Assembly: GCF_900114035.1 (NCBI RefSeq)
Contig: NZ_FORP01000027.1
Span: 24,612-88,611 of the forward strand
Reading direction: 5' to 3'
Source: Amycolatopsis sacchari
GTDB lineage: Bacteria; Actinomycetota; Actinomycetes; Mycobacteriales; Pseudonocardiaceae
Length of the DNA stretch: 64,000 bases
In this document: positions 50,111 through 58,097 of the stretch, in pieces
How the letters are laid out: the number at the start of each line of letters is the position of its first letter
Position numbering within the stretch: position 1 is the stretch's first letter
The notes under the pieces: generated by a model
Told to the model about the DNA's origin: nothing
What the model saw: the letters and a program-made list of their open reading frames with translations, nothing else
Databases searched by the model: none
Translations under genes and position numbers: made by a program

Positions 50111-50689
50111 TCAGGAGACCGGCGCCGGGACCTGGAAGCAGGTCAGCAGCGCCGAGGTGTTGAGGTACTGGCCGATGAGGTTGACGAGCGCGACGAGGGT
50201 TTCGACGCCGAACGTCGTGACCGCTTCGTCGTAGAGGTCGTCCGGCACGTGGTGGTCGCGGACGAGGGCGACGGCCAACCGGTGCGCTACAACGGCTTCG
50301 GCGCTCAGACCGGAGGGTTCGCCGCCCCGTCGAAGCGCCGCGATAGCGCCCGCGGGTACGTCAGCCCGCTCGGCGGCCGCAGTGTGGGCGTACAACGCGT
50401 ATTCGGCTTGCCAGTGCGCGGCGACGGTGAGGATGACCACCTCGCGGACGTCCTGGGGGATGCCGGACCGCGTGATGGCCTGCGCCCACTCCAGCAGAGG
50501 AGCGGCGAGCCGCGGGGCGCGCAGCATGACGTTGAACGGGCCGATGAGCCGTCCGTCGGGCAGTGCCGCGGTGTAGCCCGCCGCGGCACTGACGCGGGTG
50601 GCGGTCAGACGCTCCCACACCGCGTGTTGCTCCGCGTCGAGGGCGTCAGGTGGCAGCAGCGGTAACCGGCCGCCGGGTTGTTCTTCCAT
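50111..50689 (-). CDS. Carboxymuconolactone decarboxylase-like (AhpD-fold) protein
   Basis: This 192-residue AhpD/CMD-fold protein has FNVMLRAPRLAAPLLEWAQAI, followed by REVVILTVAAHWQAEYALYAH. The usual CxxxH peroxidase motif is absent (E-Y-A-L-Y-A-H), so it is not a typical AhpD peroxidase and more like gamma-carboxymuconolactone decarboxylase relatives. ATG 50689 is used; the 17-residue extension runs into the LysR promoter. It heads an operon with the tautomerase, divergent from a LysR gene that probably regulates both. Confidence 0.85.
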   Translation of the reverse strand: MEEQPGGRLPLLPPDALDAEQHAVWERLTATRVSAAAGYTAALPDGRLIGPFNVMLRAPRLAAPLLEWAQAITRSGIPQDVREVVILTVAAHWQAEYALYAHTAAAERADVPAGAIAALRRGGEPSGLSAEAVVAHRLAVALVRDHHVPDDLYDEAVTTFGVETLVALVNLIGQYLNTSALLTCFQVPAPVS

Positions 50690-50760
50690 GTCCCCGACGT
50701 TAGGAACGCGCCGGGCATTCCGCCAGCGAATGCCCTGCATAGCCGATATGATGATTCCTT

Positions 50761-51669
50761 ATGGAGGTCGCGCTGGTCGGGTTGCGGGTCCTGCGTGAGG
50801 TGGCCGAGCGCGGCACCTTCACGGCGGCGGCCGAGGCGCTGGGGTACACGCAACCCGCCGTCTCCCGGCAGATCGCCGCGCTGGAGCAGGCCACTGGTGC
50901 CCGGCTGTTCGAGCGCCACCCCGGCGGCGTGCGGCTGACCCCGGCCGGGCACGCCCTGCTGCGGCACGCCGTCGTCGCCCTGGACGCGCTGGACGCGGCC
51001 GAGCGGGAACTGCGCGGCGAGGAGGACGACGCCGGCCGCGTCCGGCTGGGCTTCTTCCCCGCGGCCGGCGCGGTGGTCGTGGGGCGTGCGCTGGCGGCGC
51101 TCCACCGGGAACACCCGCGGATCCAGGTCAGCACGCGGGAGGGCGGCACCCCGTCGCTGGTGCGGGCGCTGCGCACCGGGGCGATCGACCTCGCGCTGCT
51201 GACCTCCCGGCCGCCACACCGCTCACCGGACACCGACGATCCGCCCCTGCACGTGGAGCCGCTCCTGGAAGACCGCCTGGTCCTGGCGGTCCCGGCGGGC
51301 AGCCCGCTCGCGGCGCGCCCGGCCGTGACCGCGGAACACCTCGCCGGCGAGACGTGGATCGGCAGCCCCGCCGGCGCCGGCGAACCCCTGCTCGGCGTCT
51401 GGCCCGGCCTCCCCGGCAGACCCCAGGTCCGCCACGCGGCGCGCGACTGGCTGACCAAACTGAGCCTGGTGGCGGCCGGAGCCGGGATCACGACCGTTCC
51501 GTCGACACTGCTGTCCGCGGTCCCGCCCGGCGTCCGCCTCGTCACCCTCGACGGCGTCCCGGAGGAGCGGCGCCGCGTCAGCCTGGTGCGCCTGCCCGGC
51601 TCGCCCACGGCGTCGATGGACGCCCTCGTGCACGCACTCCGCCAGGAAGCCGCCGCCCTCGCCGAGTGA
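50761..51669 (+). CDS. LysR-family regulator divergent from the tautomerase operon
   Basis: This 302-residue LysR-type regulator has its helix-turn-helix at residues 8-60 (GTFTAAAEALGYTQPAVSRQIAALE) and a standard effector domain. It is a clear paralogue of the regulator at 14494-15411, sharing most motifs including the WPGLPGRPQVRHAARDWL block. The 71-bp divergent gap holds the dyad ATGC-CCT-GCAT at 50730-50740, a candidate LysR half-site arrangement. It likely responds to an intermediate of the pathway served by the CMD-like and tautomerase enzymes. Confidence 0.9.
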   Translation: MEVALVGLRVLREVAERGTFTAAAEALGYTQPAVSRQIAALEQATGARLFERHPGGVRLTPAGHALLRHAVVALDALDAAERELRGEEDDAGRVRLGFFPAAGAVVVGRALAALHREHPRIQVSTREGGTPSLVRALRTGAIDLALLTSRPPHRSPDTDDPPLHVEPLLEDRLVLAVPAGSPLAARPAVTAEHLAGETWIGSPAGAGEPLLGVWPGLPGRPQVRHAARDWLTKLSLVAAGAGITTVPSTLLSAVPPGVRLVTLDGVPEERRRVSLVRLPGSPTASMDALVHALRQEAAALAE

Positions 51670-51684
51670 GGTGGTGTTCTCGGG

Positions 51685-52146
51685 TCAGAGCAGGCGGTGG
51701 AGGTCGTAGCGGACCTGGTTCGCGGTGCGCTCGGCGCGGCCGATCAGGACGCTGGTGGTGAGCCACCGGTACCGCGGATCCGCCGTGGTGGCCCGCAACG
51801 TGACGCGGAAGTAGTACTCCGCGGGGTCGACGTCCTCGCCCCGGGCCAGCGCGGCGAGGACCTCCGGCGGCCCGGTGCGGACGCCGGTGCTGACCAACCC
51901 CACGAGCGCGCCGGACAGTTCGAGCGTGTAGCGGGCTTCGACGAACACGGTGCCGTCGGGCAGCACGCGCTGCCAGTCCGCCCCACCGGGCAGGACGCGG
52001 CCGGACAGCGCGGGCCCGTCGACGGTGCCGCCGGTGATCGGCACCGTGCGGTGGTGGCCGTCGGGCCCCGGGCCGAAGTCCAGCGGGGGAGCGAGGTCGA
52101 CGGTCACGGTGGCGAGGGGCTCCAGCCCCGGCGGCGGGAACAGCAT
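51685..52146 (-). CDS. DUF3237 family protein
   Basis: This 153-residue protein of the DUF3237 family has the typical opening ATVTVDLAPPLDFGPGPDG, then TGGTVDGPALSGRVLPGGADW and the end EYYFRVTLRATTADPRY. ATG 52146 is used; the frame beyond is open but unsupported. The family forms a beta-barrel of unknown function and often sits with aromatic-degradation genes. It converges with the LysR gene and is separated from the GH65 gene by about 200 bp containing a strong inverted repeat. Confidence 0.82.
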   Translation of the reverse strand: MLFPPPGLEPLATVTVDLAPPLDFGPGPDGHHRTVPITGGTVDGPALSGRVLPGGADWQRVLPDGTVFVEARYTLELSGALVGLVSTGVRTGPPEVLAALARGEDVDPAEYYFRVTLRATTADPRYRWLTTSVLIGRAERTANQVRYDLHRLL

Positions 52147-52294
52147 CAGGCGACCTCGCGGATCTGCAGACCGGTGATTCCCAACGGTGACTCCTCCAGA
52201 CGGTTCGATCTCCGCTGACCGTAGGCGCCCGGCCCGCCGGAAGAAACCGGTGAAGGAGCGCTGATCATCATCTTTACCAGCCGCGGATCGCGAT

Positions 52295-52317
52295 ATATGT
52301 TGCTTGCTGCAACATAT
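52295..52317. promoter_or_regulatory. 23-bp inverted-repeat operator upstream of the GH65 gene
   Basis: Arms ATATGTTGC (52295-52303) and GCAACATAT (52309-52317) are perfect inverted copies around TTGCT. The site is notably AT-rich for this genome and lies 36 bp before the GH65 start codon. It looks like a repressor site (LacI- or TetR-type half-site TGTTGC). No regulator gene is adjacent, so the repressor is encoded elsewhere. Confidence 0.7.
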
Positions 52318-52352
52318 TGTCCGCGCGTCGTGGCACGAAGAGGTGCGTTCCG

Positions 52353-55061
52353 ATGACGAAGCAAGACGGGCCCGGCAGACGGGCGGCGTTCCTGGTGGTG
52401 GCCTGCTGCCTGCTCCTGGGTGTGGTGGCGGCACCGGCTTCGGCCACGCCCGCGCGGGACGACGGGTGGGTGCTGAGCACCAATGACCCGTCGAAGAACT
52501 ACTCGCCGACCTTCGTCGGCAACGGTTACCTCGGCGCCCGGGTGCCCGCGGAGGGCCACGGCTACAGCAGCAAGCCCATCGTCACCCAGTCCCAGCTCGC
52601 GGGCTTCTACGGCGCTCCTTCCGCCGGGCAGGAGGAGCGGGCCGGTCTGCCGACCTGGACCACGCTCGGGTTCGGCCGCGGCGACGACGTCTACGGACTG
52701 GGGGAGTGGTCCTGCGGCTTCGGGCAGCTCTGTCCCGCCGCCTACGGGAAGATCTCCGGGGGCGCGTTCCTCGAGAGCTCCCACCCCGGCTCGATCACCG
52801 GGAGCTACCTGGCGGGCCTGAACACCAACAACACCCCGACGGTCGGCGGCAGGGACGTCGTCCCGGTCCGGAACGCGCCGGCCGGCCCGGCGACGCTCGC
52901 CGTCCGGTACGGCAACGGCAGCGGCAGCGCGCAGACCGTCCACATCGGAGTGAACGGCCAGTCGCGGCAGTTGTCCGTGCCCAGCCTGGCGAGCTGGGAC
53001 GACTGGGCGGTGGTGACGGTGCCGGTGACCCTGAACGCGGGCGCGAACACGCTCGAGGTCACGGTCGCGGACGGGGACACGGCGCGCGTCAACGTCGACT
53101 ACCTCGCGCTGTATCCCGAAGGCGCACAACCGCCCACGCAGGTCGCTCCGTCGACGGTGGGCACCACCACGAACTACCGGCAGTCGCTGGACCTGCGCAC
53201 GGGTGTGCTGAGCACGTCGTTCGACTGGACCTCGCCCGCGGGCGAGGTGACCAGCTTCGCCTACGAGGTCAACGCCAACCGCGCGGACGGGCACCTGGGT
53301 GCGGTGAGCGTGCGCGCCGTGCCGCACTGGAGCGGCACGGCCACCGTGATCGACGAGTTCGACGCCCGAGGTCTGGACCACGCCTCGACGCGGGACCCAC
53401 AGGTGGACGGCAGGACGGCGACGCTGTCGGAAACCGTGGTGAGCGACGGAAACCTGGTCACCGCCGGGATGAGTTCCGTGCTGCGCGTCGACGGGAGGAC
53501 CTTGCCTACCCGGGCGATCGCCGACGGTGGTGCCGGACAGCGAGCGGACTTCCCCGTGCGAGCCGGGCAGCCGTTGCGGATCACCAAGTTCGTGGGGGTC
53601 GCCTCCAGCGTCGACACGGACCGCCTGCCCGCGGCTCCGCAGCAGGCCGCCGCGAGGACCGCGGCCCACGCCGCCGTCGAGGGCTACCAGCGTGCGCTGG
53701 CGCGCAACCAGGAGGCCTGGGCGGACCTCTGGCGGTCGAACATCTCGATCCCCGGCGACCCCACCATGACCGCGCAGGTCCACGCGTCGATGTTCTACCT
53801 GCTCGCGAGCGTGCGCGCCGGGGTCGTCTGGAGCGCCAGCCCGGGTGGCCTGTCCTCGGACGGTTACAGCGGCCACGTGTTCTGGGACATGGAGACGTGG
53901 ATGTACCCGGCGCTGCTGGCCCAGTACCCCGCCATCGCCGCCGACGCGAACGCCTACCGGCAGCAGCGCCTGCCCGCAGCCAGGGCCGCCGCCGCGGCAC
54001 TGTCCACTCCGGACCACCCGGTCAAGGGCGCGAAGTTCCCGTGGCAGAGCGCGCTGACCGGCAAGGAGACGACCCCGGACTGGTCACCGGACGGCAGGCA
54101 GGAGATCCACATCGACTCGGACATCGCGCTGGCGCAGTGGCAGTACTACGAAGCGACCGGTGACCGGACCTGGCTGCGGGACAAGGCGTGGCCCGTGCTG
54201 CAGGGCATCGCCGACTACTGGGCCACGCGCGCGGTGCCCGACCCGGCAGGCGGGTACTCCATCAACGACGTCAAGGGTGCCGACGAATACCACGACAACG
54301 TCAACAACAGCGCGAGCACCAACGCCGGAGCGCAGGCCTCACTGCGCATCGCGATCCGCGCCGCGGGCATCGTCGGGCGGCCCGCCGATCCGGCGTGGGC
54401 GAGGGTCGCGGACGGCCTGAAGATCCCGGCCGATCCCGTGAACAACATCCACCCCGAGTTCGACGGGTACGCGGGGCAGACGATCAAACAGGCCGACGTC
54501 ACCTTGCTGCAATACCCGTGGGCGGTGCCGATGTCGCCCGAGCTGGCCCAGAACGACCTGGACTACTACCGGCAGCGCACCGACCCCAACGGCCCGTCGA
54601 TGACGGACGCGATCGCCACCATCGCCGGTGCCGCACTCGGTTCGCCGGGCTGCCAGGTCTACACCTCGCTGCGCACCAGCGCGGATCCGTACCTGGCGGC
54701 TCCGTTCAACCAGTGGTACGAAACCCGCACCGGCGGCGCGTTCGACTTCACCACCGGCCAGGGCGGTTACCTGCAGGAGTTCCTCTACGGGTTCACCGGG
54801 CTGCGGTGGGGGACCGACGCCGTCACCGTCGATCCGTTCCTGCCGACGCAACTGCCGGGGGTGGACATCACGGGGATCAAGTGGCACGGCCGCACGTTCG
54901 ACCTGTCCGTCGGCGCGCGGACCACGAAGCTGACCCTGCGTTCCGGCCCGCCGCTCCCGGTGCGCGTCGGCGGCGGTGACGTGCGCCAGGTCCGGCCCGG
55001 CGCCCCGCTGCAGCTGCCCACCCGCCACCCCGCGGGCGACGCGACCGACTGCGGGTCCTGA
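52353..55061 (+). CDS. Secreted GH65-like glycoside hydrolase/phosphorylase with inserted CBM-like domain
   Basis: This 902-residue exported protein has a signal peptide of about 31 residues (hydrophobic core FLVVACCLLLGVVAAPASA). A GH65 N-terminal beta-sandwich starts GWVLSTNDP..NGYLG and is interrupted by a jelly-roll of about residues 165-254 resembling CBM35/CBM6 (AVRYGNGSG...VNVDYLALYP). The (alpha/alpha)6 barrel carries HVFWDMETWMYP (508-519) and the general-acid motif KGADEYHDNVNN with Glu645. Acid trehalase or kojibiose/nigerose-type hydrolases fit best. Secretion argues against phosphorolysis. It is controlled by the upstream inverted repeat. Confidence 0.85.
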   Translation: MTKQDGPGRRAAFLVVACCLLLGVVAAPASATPARDDGWVLSTNDPSKNYSPTFVGNGYLGARVPAEGHGYSSKPIVTQSQLAGFYGAPSAGQEERAGLPTWTTLGFGRGDDVYGLGEWSCGFGQLCPAAYGKISGGAFLESSHPGSITGSYLAGLNTNNTPTVGGRDVVPVRNAPAGPATLAVRYGNGSGSAQTVHIGVNGQSRQLSVPSLASWDDWAVVTVPVTLNAGANTLEVTVADGDTARVNVDYLALYPEGAQPPTQVAPSTVGTTTNYRQSLDLRTGVLSTSFDWTSPAGEVTSFAYEVNANRADGHLGAVSVRAVPHWSGTATVIDEFDARGLDHASTRDPQVDGRTATLSETVVSDGNLVTAGMSSVLRVDGRTLPTRAIADGGAGQRADFPVRAGQPLRITKFVGVASSVDTDRLPAAPQQAAARTAAHAAVEGYQRALARNQEAWADLWRSNISIPGDPTMTAQVHASMFYLLASVRAGVVWSASPGGLSSDGYSGHVFWDMETWMYPALLAQYPAIAADANAYRQQRLPAARAAAAALSTPDHPVKGAKFPWQSALTGKETTPDWSPDGRQEIHIDSDIALAQWQYYEATGDRTWLRDKAWPVLQGIADYWATRAVPDPAGGYSINDVKGADEYHDNVNNSASTNAGAQASLRIAIRAAGIVGRPADPAWARVADGLKIPADPVNNIHPEFDGYAGQTIKQADVTLLQYPWAVPMSPELAQNDLDYYRQRTDPNGPSMTDAIATIAGAALGSPGCQVYTSLRTSADPYLAAPFNQWYETRTGGAFDFTTGQGGYLQEFLYGFTGLRWGTDAVTVDPFLPTQLPGVDITGIKWHGRTFDLSVGARTTKLTLRSGPPLPVRVGGGDVRQVRPGAPLQLPTRHPAGDATDCGS

Positions 55062-55079
55062 CCGGCGCCCCGGTCAGGA
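55056..55079. terminator. Bidirectional terminator stem-loop
   Basis: TCCTGACCG (55056-55064) and CGGTCAGGA (55071-55079) form a perfect 9-bp stem with a GCGCCC loop. The stem contains the GH65 stop (TGA 55059-55061) and the stop of the convergent gene (TCA 55074-55076), so it can terminate both transcripts. Confidence 0.72.
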
Positions 55080-56267
55080 ACGCGCCTCGGTGGTGCCGGT
55101 GAGCAGGCCCCGCGCGGCGAGGTTGGCGATCAGCGCACGGATGCCGAAGGTCCAGTCCGGGGCCTGCTCGGCGGTCGTGACCACGTTGACGAGCGAGCCG
55201 AGCGCGGGGGAGGAGATGCGCACGACGTCGCCGGGCTTGTGGGTGAACCCCTGCCCCGGCTCGTCCCGGTCCTCGGTGGGCGCGAACATCGTGCCGGTGA
55301 AGAGCACGAACCCGTCGGGGTAGCGGTGGTGCGGGCCGTGGGCGTGGGCCACCAGCTCGGCGATGTCGCGGCTGATCTCGCTCACCGGGTTCACCCCGTG
55401 CAGCGAGAACCCGTCGGTGCCGGTGATGTCGAGCGCGACCTCGACGCGCCGCGCGTCGTCGAGCGTGAAGCCGTCGTCGAACAGCCGCAGGAACGGGCCG
55501 ATCGCGCAGGAGGCGTTGTTGTCCTTGGCCTCGGTCAGCAGCAGCGCGCTGCGCCCCTCGAAGTCCCGCAGGTTCACGTCGTTGCCGAGGGTGGCCGCGA
55601 CCGGCACCCCCGCCGAGGTGACCGCCAGCACCAGCTCCGGCTCGGGGTTGTTCCAGGTGGAGCGGGCGAGCACCCCGATCTCGGCGCCGGTGCCGACGGC
55701 GGACAGCACCGGCGCCTTCGTGAAGATCTCGGGGTCGGGACCGATGCCCACTTCCAGGTACTGCGACCACAGTCCCTCGCGCACCAGGAGGTCCTTGACC
55801 CGTGCGGCGTCTTCCGACCCCGGCCGCAGCTGCGAGATGTGGCCGCTGACGAGACCGGCGATCCGGTCGCGGACCTCCTCCGCACGCCGCGGGTCCCCGG
55901 CGGCGCGTTCCTCGATGACTCGCTCCAGCATGCTCCGGACGAACGTGACCCCGGCTGCCTTGATGACCTGGAGGTCCACCGGGGCCAGGAAACGCGCGGA
56001 CTCGGGGTCCCGCGACAGCGTCGCGTTGAGCAGTTCCGCCAGCGGCCACTCGCGCCCGCCCGCCGCGCCGCGCACCACGGCCACGGCGTCGGGGCGGTCG
56101 AGCAGGTCCGCGACGGTGGGGCTCACCGCGGTCAGGTCCACGACCCGGTCCCCGCGGATCGCGGCGACACACGGGCCGCCGACAGCGGGATCGAAGACGC
56201 GCGCGAGCAGCGTGGCCCGCTCGGCGTCGGCGGGAAGGAGCTGACCGGGCTGGGCGATGGGGTGCAC
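55074..56267 (-). CDS. Fumarylacetoacetate-hydrolase-family protein, 2-keto-3-deoxy-pentonate dehydratase-like
   Basis: This 397-residue FAH-fold enzyme starts at GTG 56267 (AGGCGG upstream). It is longer than ordinary FAH hydrolases. The blocks GNDVNLRDFEGRSALLLTEAKDNNASC (read in parts), GPFLRLFDDGF and RSTWNNPEPEL resemble the XylX/AraD-type dehydratases that convert 2-keto-3-deoxy-xylonate or arabonate in oxidative pentose catabolism. That assignment is from memory of the family, so the pathway is tentative. It diverges from a GntR/FadR-type regulator over a TCGTAC-type operator. Confidence 0.78.
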   Translation of the reverse strand: MHPIAQPGQLLPADAERATLLARVFDPAVGGPCVAAIRGDRVVDLTAVSPTVADLLDRPDAVAVVRGAAGGREWPLAELLNATLSRDPESARFLAPVDLQVIKAAGVTFVRSMLERVIEERAAGDPRRAEEVRDRIAGLVSGHISQLRPGSEDAARVKDLLVREGLWSQYLEVGIGPDPEIFTKAPVLSAVGTGAEIGVLARSTWNNPEPELVLAVTSAGVPVAATLGNDVNLRDFEGRSALLLTEAKDNNASCAIGPFLRLFDDGFTLDDARRVEVALDITGTDGFSLHGVNPVSEISRDIAELVAHAHGPHHRYPDGFVLFTGTMFAPTEDRDEPGQGFTHKPGDVVRISSPALGSLVNVVTTAEQAPDWTFGIRALIANLAARGLLTGTTEARS

Positions 56268-56314
56268 GAGACCGCCTTCCTGGACTGAACAGCACTCGAC
56301 GGAGAACGTCCTAT

Positions 56315-56337
56315 CATCGTACAAAGGTCGTACGATG
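56315..56337. promoter_or_regulatory. GntR/FadR-type operator
   Basis: CATCGTAC (56315-56322) and GTACGATG (56330-56337) are perfect inverted copies around AAAGGTC. Both halves fit the FadR-subfamily pattern T-n-GT-AC-n-A (TCGTACAA, TCGTACGA). The site covers a possible upstream start (ATG 56335). A partial copy, ATCATCATACAAAG, recurs just after the regulator gene at 57060-57073. Confidence 0.75.
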
Positions 56338-56343
56338 GCCGCC

Positions 56344-57048
56344 ATGAGCGACGACCTGCGCAGGCGGCTCTCGGAGCGGCTGGCCGACACCCTCGAGAAC
56401 GAGATCGTCGGCCTGGCACCGGGCGAGCGGCTGCCCACCGAGGCCGAGCTGGCGGCCCGTTTCGGGGTGTCCCGCACGGTCGTCCGCGAGACCGCGCGCC
56501 TGCTGGTCCAGCGCGGGCTGGTCACGGTGAAGCCCGGACGCGGGATGGCGGTCGCCGAGTTCGACGGCCGGGTCATCGCCGACCAGTACGGCCTGCTGCT
56601 GCGGCGCAGCGAGGGGTCCTTCGAGCAGCTGCTCGAACTGCGGCTGGTGCTGGAGGCGGAGATGGCGGTCTTCGCCGCCGCCCGCCGGACCGGCGAACAC
56701 CTCGCCGAACTCGAGCGGGCCAACCGCGATCTGGCCGAGGCGCTGGAGAACGCGGATGCGCGCGACCGGTTCCTCGAAGCCGACCTGCGCTTCCACGAGA
56801 TCGTCGCGCGGGCGAGCGGCAACCCGTTCTTCTCGCTGGTGATCCGCCCGGTGAACGCCTTCCTGCGCAACGCCTACGCTTCGGGCCCCGGCTACCCCTC
56901 CGAGGCGGCCAGCACGCTGGCCGAGCACCGGGAGATCGCGGAGGCGATCGCCGCCGGTGATCCGTCACGGGCCCGGTTCGCCACCGAAAACCACCTGCGG
57001 CGCGTCATGCGCCACAGCGACCGGCTCCTGTCCGAAGCACCGCGGTAA
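56344..57048 (+). CDS. GntR-family regulator, FadR/FCD subfamily
   Basis: This 234-residue regulator has an N-terminal winged helix (RLPTEAELAARFGVSRTVVRETARLL, about residues 28-55) and a C-terminal all-helical FCD domain with the metal-binding Asp/His pattern (EADLRFHEIVARASGN; AEHREIAEAI). ATG 56344 is preferred because ATG 56335 lies inside the operator. It diverges from the sugar-acid dehydratase-like gene and presumably senses a sugar acid, de-repressing that gene. Members usually bind small carboxylates. Confidence 0.88.
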   Translation: MSDDLRRRLSERLADTLENEIVGLAPGERLPTEAELAARFGVSRTVVRETARLLVQRGLVTVKPGRGMAVAEFDGRVIADQYGLLLRRSEGSFEQLLELRLVLEAEMAVFAAARRTGEHLAELERANRDLAEALENADARDRFLEADLRFHEIVARASGNPFFSLVIRPVNAFLRNAYASGPGYPSEAASTLAEHREIAEAIAAGDPSRARFATENHLRRVMRHSDRLLSEAPR

Positions 57049-57100
57049 GCCAAGGTCCGATCATCATACAAAGCGGCCCGGACAGGAGCCGCGCCCCGGC

Positions 57101-58039
57101 CTAGCTGGCCGCCTCCGGCGGGTTGCCCTCGAACGCCACCCGCGCGAGGTCACGCAGGAAATCGGTGCGCTCGCGGGGGCGCAGTGGTTCGAGCAGCCGT
57201 TGCTGCACGAGCTCGACCTTGGGGTGGATGCCTTTCAGCGACGCGAGGGCGTCGCGGGTCAAGGTCAGGATGCGGCCGCGTCCGTCGGCGGGGTCCTTTT
57301 CGCGGGTGATCCAGCCGCGTCCGGCCAGCCTGTTCACGATGTCCGTCGTCGTGGAGCTGTCCAGCGCCGCCAGTTCCCCGAGCCGCCGCTGGTTGATCCC
57401 CGGCCAGCGCCCGACGACGTGCAGCACGGCGTACTGCGGGCCGGTCAGCCTGCCGTCCATGATCTCCGCCCAGTACGCGGTGTGCACCTGCTGCGCGCAC
57501 CGGATCAGGTGACCGGGCACGGCCAGCTCCAGAACCGGGAACGCGTCCTGGGGCGCTCCGCGCAGCTCGCCCGCGGCGACCCGGGCGACCGCGGCCAGCT
57601 CGGTCACGAAAGCCGCGCGCCGCGAGGCCCGCAGTGGCGCCAGCAGCGCGTCCTGCACGGCCTTGACCCGCGGGGTGATCGACGACAACGCGATCGACGC
57701 GGCCTGGGTCAGCGTCAGCAGGTAGCGGCGGGCGTCCTCAGGGCTCCGGGCGCGCTCGATCCACGCCTTCCGCACCAGCCGGGCGACGACGTCCGCTCCC
57801 GACGACCTGTCGAGCGAGGCGAGGCGCACCACGCGCTGTTGATCGGACTGGGGAAACGCGGCGAGCACGGACAGCACGGCGTACTGGGGTCCGGTCAGGT
57901 CGCCCGGCACCAGCTCACCCCACAGGGAGTTGTGCACCGCCTGGCTCCGGCGGATCAGGTAGCCGGGGATGGACACCAGCCGCGCCGGCTCGGACGACTT
58001 CACGCCGGCGGAGGGCCGCTCACGGCCGCGGGTCGTCAC
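57101..58039 (-). CDS. Fused double MarR-family regulator
   Basis: This 312-residue protein has two MarR domains in tandem. Domain 1 spans about residues 20-155 (LTGPQYAVLSVLAAFP, then RLASLDRSSGADVVARLVRKAWIER) and domain 2 about 165-300 (LTGPQYAVLHVVGRWP, then ELAALDSSTTTDIVNRLAGRGWITRE). Ordinary MarR proteins are about 150 residues and work as dimers, so this is a covalent pseudo-dimer. GTG 58039 follows GAGGAG; GTG 58057 is an alternative. It lies next to the aldolase/aldehyde dehydrogenase operon, and shared promoter boxes suggest it regulates that operon and the monooxygenase genes. Confidence 0.88.
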   Translation of the reverse strand: MTTRGRERPSAGVKSSEPARLVSIPGYLIRRSQAVHNSLWGELVPGDLTGPQYAVLSVLAAFPQSDQQRVVRLASLDRSSGADVVARLVRKAWIERARSPEDARRYLLTLTQAASIALSSITPRVKAVQDALLAPLRASRRAAFVTELAAVARVAAGELRGAPQDAFPVLELAVPGHLIRCAQQVHTAYWAEIMDGRLTGPQYAVLHVVGRWPGINQRRLGELAALDSSTTTDIVNRLAGRGWITREKDPADGRGRILTLTRDALASLKGIHPKVELVQQRLLEPLRPRERTDFLRDLARVAFEGNPPEAAS

Positions 58040-58042
58040 TGA

Positions 58043-58097
58043 AGCACTCCTCTCGACCACTCCGGGCCACCCTACCGAGGAGTGCTCCGTATACGCA
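58043..58097 (-). promoter_or_regulatory. MarR-gene promoter region: long inverted repeat and regulon box 1
   Basis: AGCACTCCTC (58043-58052) and GAGGAGTGCT (58077-58086) are perfect 10-bp inverted copies 24 bp apart, the first overlapping the MarR Shine-Dalgarno. Next to it on the minus strand is TGCGTATACGG (58087-58097), the first of three boxes matching T-R-CGTA-Y-R-CGG. The box sits 48-58 bp before the start codon and touches the end of the aldolase gene. Confidence 0.65.

Noticed and set aside
52146..54017. 623-codon minus-strand frame opposite the GH65 gene
   Set aside because: Antisense of GH65; only its very end coincides with the real DUF3237 start region, and it has no protein motifs.
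56257..56343. N-terminal extension of the FadR-type regulator
   Set aside because: The extension covers the operator and the start of the divergent gene, and lacks family similarity.
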